DNA of 64,000 nucleotides from Phaeobacter italicus (GCF_001258055.1 NZ_CVRM01000003.1:29778-93777); one strand, 5' to 3'. Counted from the first letter of the stretch, positions 1 to 8,380 are shown. Program-made: numbers and translations. The notes: generated by a model not told the origin, from the letters alone.

Positions 1-377
1 TTTTCGTTTGTGACCTTCGCATTCAGCCAGGCTTCGATCACCGTGTAACAGCCCGCCATGCACAGGCCCGAGGCGATCCGCATTGCCGCCCAGGCGAGCG
101 GGTCTTCGGTCAGCGTGTGGCCAATCAGCCCCATTGCCCCCAGCGCGGTACAGACCGCAAAGGCCCGGCTGTGACCGACATTGCCCATCAGGCGTGGCAC
201 CCACCAGCAGCCGATGAAAAAGCCGACAAAATGGGCCGAGCCCAGAAAGCCGATCTGCTCTTTGTCAAACCCGAGCGTCAGGCCGGAGATTGCATCCAGC
301 GGGCCCACACCTCCGGTGGAGAGCTGCAGCAGGATCACAGAAAGAAACAGGGCGGCGAAGGAAATCAACAGGCGCAT
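1..377 (-). CDS. MFS transporter, N-terminal part (cut by window edge)
   Basis: The visible 125 codons begin with MRLLISFAALFLSV and contain alternating hydrophobic segments (about residues 5-25, 40-60, 70-90, 95-115) typical of the first four helices of a major facilitator transporter. A basic loop between helices 2 and 3 (VPRLMGNVGHSR) resembles the MFS signature loop. The gene reads off the left edge, so its C-terminal two thirds are missing. It looks most like the YcaD-type subgroup, but the substrate cannot be inferred. ATG at 377 is chosen because the hydrophobic N-terminus starts immediately after it. Confidence 0.75.
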   Translation of the reverse strand, partial: MRLLISFAALFLSVILLQLSTGGVGPLDAISGLTLGFDKEQIGFLGSAHFVGFFIGCWWVPRLMGNVGHSRAFAVCTALGAMGLIGHTLTEDPLAWAAMRIASGLCMAGCYTVIEAWLNAKVTNE

Positions 378-503
378 AATGCCAAGTCATGACGGCTGAG
401 CGGCGCAAATGCACGGGGAAATCCGACATTTTTGCCAACCCCGTGTCGCATTGGGCAGCTGCGCAGCGGTTTTGCCGCGCAGCGCCGGTGTGGCGTCGTC
501 CGG

Positions 504-905
504 TTAGTCGTCGCGCTGGGCGATCTCGCCGGCTGCCTTGGTCCAGGCGGTAAAGCCGCCTTCAAGGTGCATGACCGGGCCAAGCCCCATCTCCATCGCG
601 GCCTTGGCCGCCAGTGCAGAGCGCCAGGCGCTGGCGCAGTAGAACACATAGGTCTTGTCCTGATTGAACACAGGCTTGTGATAGGGGCTGTCGGGGTCGA
701 TCCAGAATTCCAGCATCCCGCGCGGGCAGGAAAAGGCCCGCGGGATCATGCCGTTGGCCTGCAACTCGCGGATATCGCGCAGATCGATGAACACATAGGC
801 GTCATCGTGGATGGCGTCTTTCGCGGTCTCGACCGGCATCGTTTCGACGACGGCGTTTGCCTCGTCGAGGAGCGCCTTGACGCCTTTGGTGATTGTCTGG
901 GCCAT
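504..905 (-). CDS. Rhodanese-like domain protein
   Basis: A 133-residue single-domain rhodanese. The strand YVFIDLRD (about 38-45) and the active-site loop YCASAWRSA (about 89-97) with its cysteine match the sulfurtransferase fold, in which the Cys carries a persulfide. No signal peptide or membrane segment is visible, so it should be cytoplasmic. It stands alone, with the MFS gene downstream on the same strand after a 126-nt gap. The natural sulfur donor and acceptor cannot be read from the sequence. The length is typical of single-domain bacterial rhodaneses. Confidence 0.85.
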   Translation of the reverse strand: MAQTITKGVKALLDEANAVVETMPVETAKDAIHDDAYVFIDLRDIRELQANGMIPRAFSCPRGMLEFWIDPDSPYHKPVFNQDKTYVFYCASAWRSALAAKAAMEMGLGPVMHLEGGFTAWTKAAGEIAQRDD

Positions 906-1028
906 GTAATGCCTTTCTGTCTGTAGGTGGGCGAATTGGTCCTGTCCTGTGCTTCAAGCTGGGGGAGGCGCCTGCGCTTGGCAAGGGGAGAGGGCGGATG
1001 GCGAGTGCGTCAGCGATCACTTTCCTGC

Positions 1029-1083
1029 GCAGTATCCGGGCAGTATCGGCGCAGTATCGGCGCAGTATCGGGGCAGTGTCGGC
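1029..1083. repeat. 11-bp tandem repeat, five copies
   Basis: Five head-to-tail copies of GCAGTATCGGN at 1029, 1040, 1051, 1062 and 1073. The three inner copies match the core exactly; the first has CCGG instead of CGGN and the last has GTGTC instead of GTATC. The array lies in the 286-nt gap between the divergent rhodanese and aldo/keto reductase genes, about 110 nt before the latter. The period is close to one helical turn. Confidence 0.9.
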
Positions 1084-1191
1084 CAGTTGATGGGGCAGGC
1101 GGTTGCATCGGGGCCGGGCTGCGCTAGTGTTTGCGCTGACATGATGGGCCGCGGGGCGGCCCGCAACGTTGCAGCAAACAGGATCCCGATC

Positions 1192-2235
1192 ATGAAAAAG
1201 AACCCGCTCGGCCGCACCGGCATGGAGGTGTCGCAACTCTGTCTTGGCACGATGACCTTTGGCACCCAGACGGATGAGGCCGACGCCCATGCCCAGATTG
1301 ATGCCGCGCTGGCAGCTGGGGTGAACTTCCTTGATACGGCAGAAATGTATCCGGTGAACCCGATCAGCGCCGAAACGGTTGGCGATAGCGAGGCGATCAT
1401 CGGCAACTGGAACGCACGCACGGGACGGCGCGGGGACTACATCCTTGCCACCAAACATTCCGGCGAGGGGATGCAGGCCGTGCGGGATGGGGCGCCGATC
1501 ACGGCAGAGACCATTCCGGCCACCATCGAAGGATCACTGCGACGTCTCAAGACGGATTGCATTGATCTCTACCAGTTCCACTGGCCCAATCGCGGCAGCT
1601 ACATGTTCCGCAAGAACTGGCAGTATGATCCCGGCGGCAATGACCGGGCGGAGGTGCTGGACAATATGGCGGGCTGTCTCGAGGCGCTGAAGGCGCAGGT
1701 GGACAAGGGCAATATCCGCGCCTTTGGCCTGTCCAACGAAAGCGCCTGGGGCACGGCGCAATGGCTGCGGCTGGCAGAAGAAACGGGTGGGCCGCGGGTG
1801 GCCTCAATCCAGAATGAATATTCGCTCCTGTGCCGTCTTTACGACACGGATCTGGCAGAGCTGAGCGTCTATGAGGATGTGGGCTTGCTGGCGTTTTCGC
1901 CACTGGCGACGGGGTTGCTCACTGGCAAATATCAGGACGGCGCTGTGCCTGATGCCTCGCGCAAGACGCTAAATCCGGAACTGGGCGGGCGTCATACGGA
2001 TCGGGTGTATCCGGCGGTCGCGGCCTATCTGGAGATCGCCAAGCGTCATGGGCTGGACCCGGTGCATATGGCGCTGGCCTGGTGTCATACCCGGCCCTTC
2101 ATGGCGTCGGCCATCTTCGGTGCGACCAATCTGGCGCAGCTGGAACATGTGCTTGCCGGGGCCGATCTGACCCTGTCGCAGGAGGTGCTGGAGGACATCG
2201 ACGCGGCGCACCGCGCGCATCCGATGCCCTATTGA
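1192..2235 (+). CDS. Aldo/keto reductase (Tas-like)
   Basis: A 347-residue NADP(H)-dependent oxidoreductase of the aldo/keto reductase superfamily. It opens with NPLGRTGMEVSQLCLGTMTFG, the AKR first strand. The catalytic tetrad is recognisable: Asp and Tyr in DTAEMYP, Lys in ATKHSG, and His in DLYQFHWPN. The central insertion and overall length resemble E. coli Tas. The open frame extends upstream to 949, but ATG at 1192 (MKKNPLGR) gives the family N-terminus, and the upstream part reads through the 11-bp repeats. It is monocistronic and converges on the next gene at a strong bidirectional terminator. Substrate unknown. Confidence 0.9.
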   Translation: MKKNPLGRTGMEVSQLCLGTMTFGTQTDEADAHAQIDAALAAGVNFLDTAEMYPVNPISAETVGDSEAIIGNWNARTGRRGDYILATKHSGEGMQAVRDGAPITAETIPATIEGSLRRLKTDCIDLYQFHWPNRGSYMFRKNWQYDPGGNDRAEVLDNMAGCLEALKAQVDKGNIRAFGLSNESAWGTAQWLRLAEETGGPRVASIQNEYSLLCRLYDTDLAELSVYEDVGLLAFSPLATGLLTGKYQDGAVPDASRKTLNPELGGRHTDRVYPAVAAYLEIAKRHGLDPVHMALAWCHTRPFMASAIFGATNLAQLEHVLAGADLTLSQEVLEDIDAAHRAHPMPY

Positions 2236-2257
2236 TTACTCGGACAGCCGGGAAAGC

Positions 2258-2289
2258 GAAACGGGCGGCCCGATGTGGCCGCCCGTTTC
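2258..2289. terminator. Bidirectional rho-independent terminator
   Basis: A perfect 13-bp stem (GAAACGGGCGGCC with its complement) and a 6-nt loop lie between the convergent aldo/keto reductase and GlxA-type regulator genes. The stem starts with GAAAC and ends with GTTTC, so it can act in both directions. Confidence 0.8.
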
Positions 2290-2313
2290 TATGTGGTCGT
2301 TCTGCGTCGGGGC

Positions 2314-3405
2314 TCAGTATGACCCGGTTGAATGACGCGGCAGCGGGCCGCTCTGGCGCAGAGTGCTTTGACCCTGCGAGAGAGGGGCCTGGCTGAACAG
2401 GGGCTTGCTGGCCGCCAGACGGGTTGGGGCAGTGGCCCCAAGGCTGGCCTGGCGCAATTCGCGTGCGGTGGTGCCATGCGCAGTGCGGAAGGCGCGGGCA
2501 AAGCTGGACTGCGAGTTGAAGCCGGTGGCCATTGCCACCTCCATCAGGGGCAGATCGGTATCTGTCACCAGTCGGCGGGCCTCGGCCATGCGCAGCTGCA
2601 GATAGTGGTCCTGCGGCGTGGTGTTCAGGCGCAGACGAAACTGCTGCTGCAGGCTGCGGGTGCTGGTGCCCAGTTCTTCGGCGATTTCGCTGAGAGGTTT
2701 GGGATCATCAAGGGCGGCCTCCATCAGCGCATTGGCCCGCGCTGTCAGAGACGAATGCTTGGAGCTGCCAAGGCGGCTTTGCGGGCGTTCGGCAGAGCCG
2801 GGCCCGTCGTAGAGGAACAGGCCCGCTACACGAGAGGCAAAGCCCGCGCCATGCCGACTGCCGATGATATGCAGCATCATCTCGATCGCAGGTGTTGCAC
2901 CGCCGGATGTCATGCGGCCCTCGGAGAGGGTGAACCGATCATTGCGGCATTGAACGCCGGGGAAGCGGCTGGCGAAGTTGTCCAGATCTTCCCAATGGGT
3001 GGTTGCGGGATGACCATCAAGAAGCCCCGCCTCGGCCATCAGCCAGGGACCACCATCAATGCCGGCAATCGTCGCGCCGCCTGCCGCGATGCGGCGCAGC
3101 CCGGCCAGCAGGCTGGGGGTGGCATGGCGCGCAAGCTGGAAGCCTGCGATCACGATCAGCAGCTCGCAGCCCTGAAGGCGGGCCAGCGGAATGCCCGGCA
3201 CGGACAGGCCGCTGGTCAGCATCGCAGGTTCGCTGGTTGCGGTGATATAATCCCAATCAAACGCACCGCGACCTGCCAGCCGGTTGGCTGCGCGCATCGG
3301 GTCCACGGCAGCGGCAAAGGACAGCGTGTTGCTCTCATCAAGCACCAAAACAGCCGTTTTCAGCGGCTGATTCTCGGGCTGGAGGATGTTTTTTGCGGAT
3401 TTCAT
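2314..3405 (-). CDS. GlxA/CdhR-type AraC-family regulator of the carnitine locus
   Basis: A 363-residue regulator. Residues about 15-200 form a DJ-1/PfpI-like domain (KTAVLVLDESNTLSFAAAVDPMRAANRLAG; IAGIDGGPWLMAEAGLL). Residues about 225-325 form an AraC-type double helix-turn-helix (PLSEIAEELGTSTRSLQQQFR; PLMEVAMATGFNSQSSFARAFR). This is the architecture of CdhR, the carnitine-responsive activator, and the gene is divergent from the carnitine genes, as cdhR is in Pseudomonas. A TTG codon precedes the ATG at 3405; ATG is preferred. The control of cdhC is inferred from family and position; other GlxA-family members respond to glycine betaine or other amines. Confidence 0.8.
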   Translation of the reverse strand: MKSAKNILQPENQPLKTAVLVLDESNTLSFAAAVDPMRAANRLAGRGAFDWDYITATSEPAMLTSGLSVPGIPLARLQGCELLIVIAGFQLARHATPSLLAGLRRIAAGGATIAGIDGGPWLMAEAGLLDGHPATTHWEDLDNFASRFPGVQCRNDRFTLSEGRMTSGGATPAIEMMLHIIGSRHGAGFASRVAGLFLYDGPGSAERPQSRLGSSKHSSLTARANALMEAALDDPKPLSEIAEELGTSTRSLQQQFRLRLNTTPQDHYLQLRMAEARRLVTDTDLPLMEVAMATGFNSQSSFARAFRTAHGTTARELRQASLGATAPTRLAASKPLFSQAPLSQGQSTLRQSGPLPRHSTGSY

Positions 3406-3538
3406 CAAGTTCGATTCGCATGTTGACTAGTTGGTGCATCAAGGCTGCGGCAGCATCGAGCACAACACAAACAGGAATCTGGGGGCAGCCTTGGGGATAA
3501 CTCTTGGCACAACCCTGTACATCGAGGGGAGAACGAAA

Positions 3539-4456
3539 ATGCCTCTGAATATGAACCGAAACGTCTTTATCACCTGTGCTGTGACCGGCTCTGGCAGCAC
3601 CCAGGATCGCAGCCCGCATGTGCCGCGTTCGCCCAAGGAAATCGCCGATAGTGCCATTGCGGCTGCCAAGGCGGGGGCCGCCATTGTCCACTGCCATGTC
3701 CGCGATCCCGAGACCGGCACGCCCTCGCGCGATCTGGCGCTTTATCGTGAAGTGACAGACCGGATCCGTGAGAGCGACACAGATGTGGTGCTGAACCTGA
3801 CTGCGGGCATGGGCGGAGATATCGTTTTTGGCGATACCGAAAACCCCTTTCCGGTGAATGAGGCGGGAACCGATATGGTCGGTGCGACCGAGCGGATGGC
3901 TCATATCGCAGAATGCCTGCCGGAGATCTGCACGCTGGACTGCGGCACCATGAATTTTGCCGAAGCCGATTACGTGATGACCAACACGCCGGGCATGTTG
4001 CGGGCAATGGGGCAGATGATGACGGATCTGGGGGTAAAGCCCGAGATCGAAGCCTTTGACACCGGGCATCTGTGGTTTGCCAAGGAACTGGTGAAGGAAG
4101 GCGTGTTGGCCAGCCCTGCTTTGGTCCAGCTGTGCATGGGGGTGCCCTGGGGCGCGCCCAATGATTTGAATACCTTCATGGCGATGGTCAACAATGTGCC
4201 GACTGATTGGGACTGGTCTGCGTTCTCGCTGGGGCGCGATCAGATGGCCTATGTCGCGGCCTCTGTTCTGGCAGGCGGCAACGTGCGGGTTGGTCTGGAG
4301 GACAACCTCTGGCTTGGCAAAGGGCAGCTGGCGGAGAACTGGCAGTTGGTCGAACGCGCTGGCACCATCATCGAGAACATGGGCGCCAAGCTGATGGGAC
4401 CGGATGAGGTGCGCGCCCAGCTGGGGCTGGTGAAACGCGCGCCGGTGGCGAAGTAA
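3539..4456 (+). CDS. cdhC: BKACE enzyme: 3-dehydrocarnitine:acetyl-CoA trimethylamine transferase
   Basis: A 305-residue member of the beta-keto acid cleavage enzyme family (DUF849), a zinc-dependent TIM barrel. The metal-binding HxH is seen in VHCHVRDPETG, and the conserved GVPWGAPND and GLEDNLWLGKGQLA segments are intact. In carnitine clusters this enzyme condenses 3-dehydrocarnitine with acetyl-CoA to give betainyl-CoA and acetoacetate. That specificity is inferred from the adjacent carnitine dehydrogenase-thioesterase fusion and the divergent CdhR-type regulator. The open frame begins earlier, but ATG at 3539 (MPLNMNRNVFITCAV) follows a strong GAGGGGAG ribosome-binding site and matches the family N-terminus. 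Confidence 0.88.
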   Translation: MPLNMNRNVFITCAVTGSGSTQDRSPHVPRSPKEIADSAIAAAKAGAAIVHCHVRDPETGTPSRDLALYREVTDRIRESDTDVVLNLTAGMGGDIVFGDTENPFPVNEAGTDMVGATERMAHIAECLPEICTLDCGTMNFAEADYVMTNTPGMLRAMGQMMTDLGVKPEIEAFDTGHLWFAKELVKEGVLASPALVQLCMGVPWGAPNDLNTFMAMVNNVPTDWDWSAFSLGRDQMAYVAASVLAGGNVRVGLEDNLWLGKGQLAENWQLVERAGTIIENMGAKLMGPDEVRAQLGLVKRAPVAK

Positions 4457-4480
4457 TGTCTGTGATGTGGGCAGGATGAA

Positions 4481-4514
4481 GATGGCCGCGCGACTGACTA
4501 TCACGCGGCCCATC
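4481..4514. terminator. Convergent hairpin between cdhC and DUF1203 gene
   Basis: GATGGCCGCG pairs with CGCGGCC and a following CATC (one-base bulge) across a 13-nt loop, between two convergent stop codons. There is no long T-run, so termination strength is uncertain. Confidence 0.55.
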
Positions 4515-4517
4515 GGA

Positions 4518-4991
4518 TTACTCTGCGCGGTGAATGCGGCAGAGGAAGCAGTTGTTGCTGGCGCTGCGCAGATCGACAAAGGCGATGTCATCGCGCGACA
4601 GCAGCGTTTCGGCATAGGCCTTGAGTTCGGCGCGCGGTGTCACCGCACCCGTGCCGTAGACGATCCGCTCGTCCGGCCCGTAACCTCGCAGGATATATTG
4701 AGGTGCGGAAAGAAACGTGGGCACGTCGGGCGACGCCGTGGCTGGCGCACAGAACGGATCGCAAAGGTAGATCGGTCCGGTCTCGGTAAAGGGGTTGCGC
4801 CCGGTAAAGGGGCGATGGGCCAGCGCCAGAAATGGCTTGCCTGCAGGGACGTTCTGCAAACAGTGGCGACAGGGCATGCCGCCCTCTTCGGCGCTGGGAT
4901 GGCGCTCAACCGGGTCGCCATAGCTATCAAGCCCGGTGTGGTGGATCGCTTCGACTGCCGCGCTGGGCAATCCGGAAAATTGAAGTTTCAT
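4518..4991 (-). CDS. DUF1203 domain protein
   Basis: A 157-residue protein matching the DUF1203 family in length and motifs: the N-terminal MKLQFSGLP start, the CRHCLQNVPAGKPFLALAHRPF segment (about 45-66) with a Cys-x2-Cys pair, and a C-terminal NNCFLCRIHR with another. Function is unknown; the cysteines could bind a metal. ATG at 4991 follows a near-perfect GAAAGGAG site, while an upstream in-frame extension has no family similarity. The gene sits on the reverse strand inside the carnitine cluster, separating cdhC from the dehydrogenase gene. Confidence 0.8.
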   Translation of the reverse strand: MKLQFSGLPSAAVEAIHHTGLDSYGDPVERHPSAEEGGMPCRHCLQNVPAGKPFLALAHRPFTGRNPFTETGPIYLCDPFCAPATASPDVPTFLSAPQYILRGYGPDERIVYGTGAVTPRAELKAYAETLLSRDDIAFVDLRSASNNCFLCRIHRAE

Positions 4992-5065
4992 GAATGGTCT
5001 CCTTTCTGTGGGAATGTGCCTTTGTGCAGCCCGGCCAGGCGACCCGAAACATGCGGGAAAGTGAC

Positions 5066-6541
5066 ATGACAAAAACAGCAGCAATCATCGGTGGTGGGGT
5101 TATCGGCGGGGGATGGGCCGCGCGGTTCCTGCTCAATGGCTGGAACGTGCGGGTGTTCGACCCGGACCCGGAAGCGGAGCGCAAGATCGGTGAAGTGCTG
5201 GCCAACGCCCGCCGCTCGCTGCCTGGTCTGGGCAATGTGGCGCTTCCTGCCGAGGGCACGCTGACCTATCACGCGACCATCGCAGAGGCCGTGGAAGGTG
5301 CGGAGTGGATTCAGGAAAGCGTCCCCGAACGGCTGGAGCTGAAGCAAAAGGTCTATGGCGAGTTGCAGGCGCATGCGGGCAAGGATGCAGTCATCGGCTC
5401 TTCGACCTCGGGCTACCGACCTTCGCAGTTGCAGGAGGGGTTCGACAACGCAGGCCAGATCGTGGTCGCGCATCCGTTCAACCCGGTCTACCTGATGCCG
5501 CTGGTGGAGCTGGTCACGACCGAGGTGAACCCGGCAAGCGTGATCGACAGCGCCAAGGCGATCATCACCGAGATCGGCATGTATCCCCTGCATCTGAAAA
5601 AGGAGATCGACGCCCATGTGGCGGACCGGTTCCTGGAGGCCGTCTGGCGCGAGGCGCTGTGGCTGGTCAAGGACGGCATCGCCACCACCGAAGAGATCGA
5701 CAATGCGATCCGCTACGGCTTTGGCATTCGCTGGGCGCAGATGGGCCTGTTTGAAACCTACCGCGTCGCAGGCGGTGAGGCGGGCATGAAGCACTTCATG
5801 GCGCAGTTCGGCCCGGCGCTGAAATGGCCCTGGACGAAGCTGATGGATGTGCCGGAGTTCACCGATGAGCTGGTTGATCTGATCGCAGGCCAGTCGGACG
5901 CGCAATCGGGGCATCATTCGATCCGCGAGTTGGAACGTATCCGCGATGACAACCTTGTGGGCATGATGCGGGCTCTGGGGGCCAATGACTGGGGTGCCGG
6001 TGCTTTGCAGAACGCCCATGATGCGGGCCGGGAGGCGGATGTGGGGCTCGTGCGCTCGATCGAGGAGATTGCGGACCTCGGCCAACCCATCCTCACCCAA
6101 AGCCGGATCGTGCCGCTGGACTGGACCGACTACAACGGCCACATGACCGAGAGCCGCTATCTCGACGCCTTTGCGCAGTCCACTGACCGGCTGATGATGA
6201 TCATCGGCTGTGATGCAGAGTATATCGCAAGTGGTGGCAGCTATTTTACCGCTGAAACCCATATCCGCCACATCGACGAGGTGCATGCAGGTGATCCCAT
6301 GCAGGTGCGGACCCGGGTCATCATGGGGCAGGGCAAGAAGATGCATGTCTGGCACGAGATGTATTCCGGTGACCGGTTGCTGGCGACAGGCGAACACATG
6401 CTGTTGCACGTGAATCTTGAGACCCGCCGGTCCGCCCCGCCCGCAGCCCATATCGAGGCGAACCTCGTGAAGCTGGCAGAGGCGCATGCGGCTTTGGACG
6501 CACCAGAGGGACTGGGCCGCGCGATCGGTGCCCCAAGATGA
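5066..6541 (+). CDS. lcdH: Carnitine 3-dehydrogenase fused to betainyl-CoA thioesterase
   Basis: A 491-residue two-domain fusion. Residues 1-320 are a 3-hydroxyacyl-CoA dehydrogenase-type oxidoreductase with the NAD motif AAIIGGGVIGGGWA (about 4-17) and the catalytic VAHPFNPVYLMPLVE loop. Residues about 340-475 are a hot-dog thioesterase (LDWTDYNGHMTESRYLDAF, with Asp near the 4HBT catalytic position). In characterised homologues the first half oxidises L-carnitine to 3-dehydrocarnitine and the second hydrolyses betainyl-CoA to glycine betaine. With CdhC this gives a complete carnitine-to-betaine route. ATG at 5066 (MTKTAAIIGGG) is preferred to an in-frame ATG at 5051. The next gene overlaps by ATGA. 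Confidence 0.9.
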   Translation: MTKTAAIIGGGVIGGGWAARFLLNGWNVRVFDPDPEAERKIGEVLANARRSLPGLGNVALPAEGTLTYHATIAEAVEGAEWIQESVPERLELKQKVYGELQAHAGKDAVIGSSTSGYRPSQLQEGFDNAGQIVVAHPFNPVYLMPLVELVTTEVNPASVIDSAKAIITEIGMYPLHLKKEIDAHVADRFLEAVWREALWLVKDGIATTEEIDNAIRYGFGIRWAQMGLFETYRVAGGEAGMKHFMAQFGPALKWPWTKLMDVPEFTDELVDLIAGQSDAQSGHHSIRELERIRDDNLVGMMRALGANDWGAGALQNAHDAGREADVGLVRSIEEIADLGQPILTQSRIVPLDWTDYNGHMTESRYLDAFAQSTDRLMMIIGCDAEYIASGGSYFTAETHIRHIDEVHAGDPMQVRTRVIMGQGKKMHVWHEMYSGDRLLATGEHMLLHVNLETRRSAPPAAHIEANLVKLAEAHAALDAPEGLGRAIGAPR

Positions 6542-7311
6542 GCGGGGCACGTGCCGCGCGGGTTTTGATTACCGCAGGTGGTTCCGGGATCGGGCGTGCG
6601 ATGGCAGAGGGCTTTGCCGCTGCCGGTCATCAGGTCTGGGTCACGGATGTGAATGCAGACAGCCTGTCGGATCTTCCGGCGGGCTGGCAGGCCAGCGTGG
6701 TTGATGCGGCTGACGAGGACAGTGTTGCAGCACTGTTTGCCGAGGTGCGCGAGCAATGGGGCGGGCTGGATGTGCTATGTGCCAATGCAGGCATCGCCGG
6801 TCCGACTGCGCTGATCGAGGATATCGCGCTGGAGGACTGGCGCAAATGCGTGAGCGTCAATCTGGAGGGCTGCTTTCTGGCGGCCAAATACGCAGCACCT
6901 TTGATGAAGGCCGCCCGGGCTGGATCGATCATCGTGACATCCTCCACCGCAGGGCAGTACGGCTATCCGAACCGGGCGCCTTATGCTTCGGCGAAATGGG
7001 CGGTGATCGGGCTTATGAAGACCTTGGCAATGGAGCTGGGCCCATATGGTGTCCGTGCCAACGCGATCTGCCCCGGTGCCGTTGAAGGGCCGCGGATGGA
7101 GGGCGTTCTGGAACGTGAGGCCGCAGCCAAGGGCATGAGCCGCGATCAGGTCTATGAAGGCTATGCGTCGGGGACGTCGATGCGGTCCTTTGTTGAGGCA
7201 CGCGACATTGCCAATATGGCGGTGTTCCTAGGCTCTGATGCTGCCCGGCTGGTGTCGGGGCAGGTGATTGCGGTGGACGGCCATACGGAGAACCCGGATC
7301 CCAAGGTGTGA
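6538..7311 (+). CDS. SDR family oxidoreductase in the carnitine operon
   Basis: A 257-residue classical short-chain dehydrogenase: NAD(P) motif TAGGSGIG (12-19), NAG motif (CANAGIAGP, about 81-89), catalytic Ser136, Tyr149 and Lys153 (YASAK), and the C-terminal VSGQVIAVDG. It overlaps lcdH by ATGA, so the two are co-translated. The CdhC reaction releases acetoacetate, so a 3-hydroxybutyrate dehydrogenase role is attractive, as is action on the other carnitine stereoisomer. Neither is proven by the sequence. D37 in VTDVNAD at the end of beta-2 favours NAD over NADP. Confidence 0.85.
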   Translation: MSGARAARVLITAGGSGIGRAMAEGFAAAGHQVWVTDVNADSLSDLPAGWQASVVDAADEDSVAALFAEVREQWGGLDVLCANAGIAGPTALIEDIALEDWRKCVSVNLEGCFLAAKYAAPLMKAARAGSIIVTSSTAGQYGYPNRAPYASAKWAVIGLMKTLAMELGPYGVRANAICPGAVEGPRMEGVLEREAAAKGMSRDQVYEGYASGTSMRSFVEARDIANMAVFLGSDAARLVSGQVIAVDGHTENPDPKV

Positions 7312-7343
7312 GCCGAGCTGCACAGGCGGCCCGGCTGCAGCGT

Positions 7344-8204
7344 TCAGGAAATCGCCGCCCTGAGATCCCTGAGCCGGTCGGGTACCTGCCGGGCGGTGAT
7401 ATCGGCCTCGCGCACCAGATTGTCGAAATGGGTGGTGAGCGTTGCGACCCGCTCCTTGTCGCGAAAGGCGAGGTAGTGACTGCCTGCATAAAGCACGCAG
7501 AGTAGCGGCCCAAACACCGTGAGCGGCGCAGAGTAAAGCCGCTTGGCATCAAACAGATAAATCCGAAGGCGCGGATAAAGCTGGGTGCTGAGGTGTTCGA
7601 AGTGGCTCAGCTGCTCCTCGCGGATGTCGCGCGGTAGCCCCTCGTAATAGCCGGTGCCCTTGGCAAAGCTGTCCAGCTCGTAGATCGGCATGGCGATTTC
7701 ATAATCCGACGGAGAGCGGCGCATCCAGTCCAGACGGTCCTGCGAGGCGCCGATGGCCTGATCGGCTGTGCGCCCCAGATGCGGGGCATATTCCCATTCC
7801 AGAAGCGCGCGGGTCTTGAGCATGTCAGGCAAGGCCGCAGGGACATGGCGGATCTTGTAGCCCTCGGCCTCTTGATGCCAGCCGAATATCCGCTCATCCA
7901 CCAGCGCACGGGGGGCCGCGCTCATCGTCAGGCTTGCTGCAACCAGATCGGCGGCGTTCTCGGGCCGCTCTGACAGGCTCAGCAGCCAATCGGCCGACAC
8001 ACCAAGCGCCGCTGCACAGGCGCCAACCACATGAGCGTTTGGCAGGCGCGCGCCCTCGTCGGTCAAAAGTTGCGATATGGTGGAGCGGTCGACGCCGATG
8101 GCGCGGGCAAGGGCGCTCTGGCTGAGACCGCTATCCGCCAGCGCCCTGTTGAGCCGGAGCCGAAACTGCGCAGCGCGCAGTCGTTTGTCGATAATTTCGA
8201 TCAT
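7344..8204 (-). CDS. XRE-family transcriptional regulator
   Basis: A 286-residue protein. Residues about 10-75 are an XRE-type helix-turn-helix (LADSGLSQSALARAIGVDRSTISQLLTDEG). The remaining 200 residues form a ligand-binding-like C-terminal domain of unknown type (YELDSFAKGTGYYEGLP). It converges with the carnitine operon, 32 nt separating the stop codons. A perfect 16-bp palindrome begins two bases upstream of its ATG, which suggests autoregulation. No clear Shine-Dalgarno sequence is visible in the palindrome region. Confidence 0.85.
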   Translation of the reverse strand: MIEIIDKRLRAAQFRLRLNRALADSGLSQSALARAIGVDRSTISQLLTDEGARLPNAHVVGACAAALGVSADWLLSLSERPENAADLVAASLTMSAAPRALVDERIFGWHQEAEGYKIRHVPAALPDMLKTRALLEWEYAPHLGRTADQAIGASQDRLDWMRRSPSDYEIAMPIYELDSFAKGTGYYEGLPRDIREEQLSHFEHLSTQLYPRLRIYLFDAKRLYSAPLTVFGPLLCVLYAGSHYLAFRDKERVATLTTHFDNLVREADITARQVPDRLRDLRAAIS

Positions 8205-8206
8205 GT

Positions 8207-8222
8207 GGTGATAAATATCACC
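8207..8222. promoter_or_regulatory. Candidate autoregulatory operator of the XRE regulator
   Basis: Perfect palindrome GGTGATAAATATCACC (7-bp arms, 2-bp centre), two bases upstream of the regulator start codon at 8204. It covers the position where the ribosome-binding site should be, so a bound dimer could block both initiation steps. Confidence 0.6.
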
Positions 8223-8380
8223 GTTGATGGATTTTGTTAATCATATTTGGAATTCTGCATCACCGATCCACTGGCTATCCCTGACAGAGCCATAGATTTC
8301 AGCGGGATAAAACAGAGAGATGCACATTTGGACGGGGGCGCACCGGGATCAGACAGCTGGCCATCAGATAAAGGTGGCTG

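Noticed and set aside
1029..1083. CRISPR-like array
   Set aside because: The units are contiguous 11-mers without spacers and no cas gene is nearby.
949..1191. N-terminal extension of the aldo/keto reductase
   Set aside because: The extension translates the 11-bp repeats and lacks family similarity; ATG at 1192 gives the canonical start.
4988..6550. A 520-codon open frame antisense to lcdH
   Set aside because: Low-complexity His/Arg/Gln-rich translation with no motif; the forward frame is a clear two-domain enzyme.
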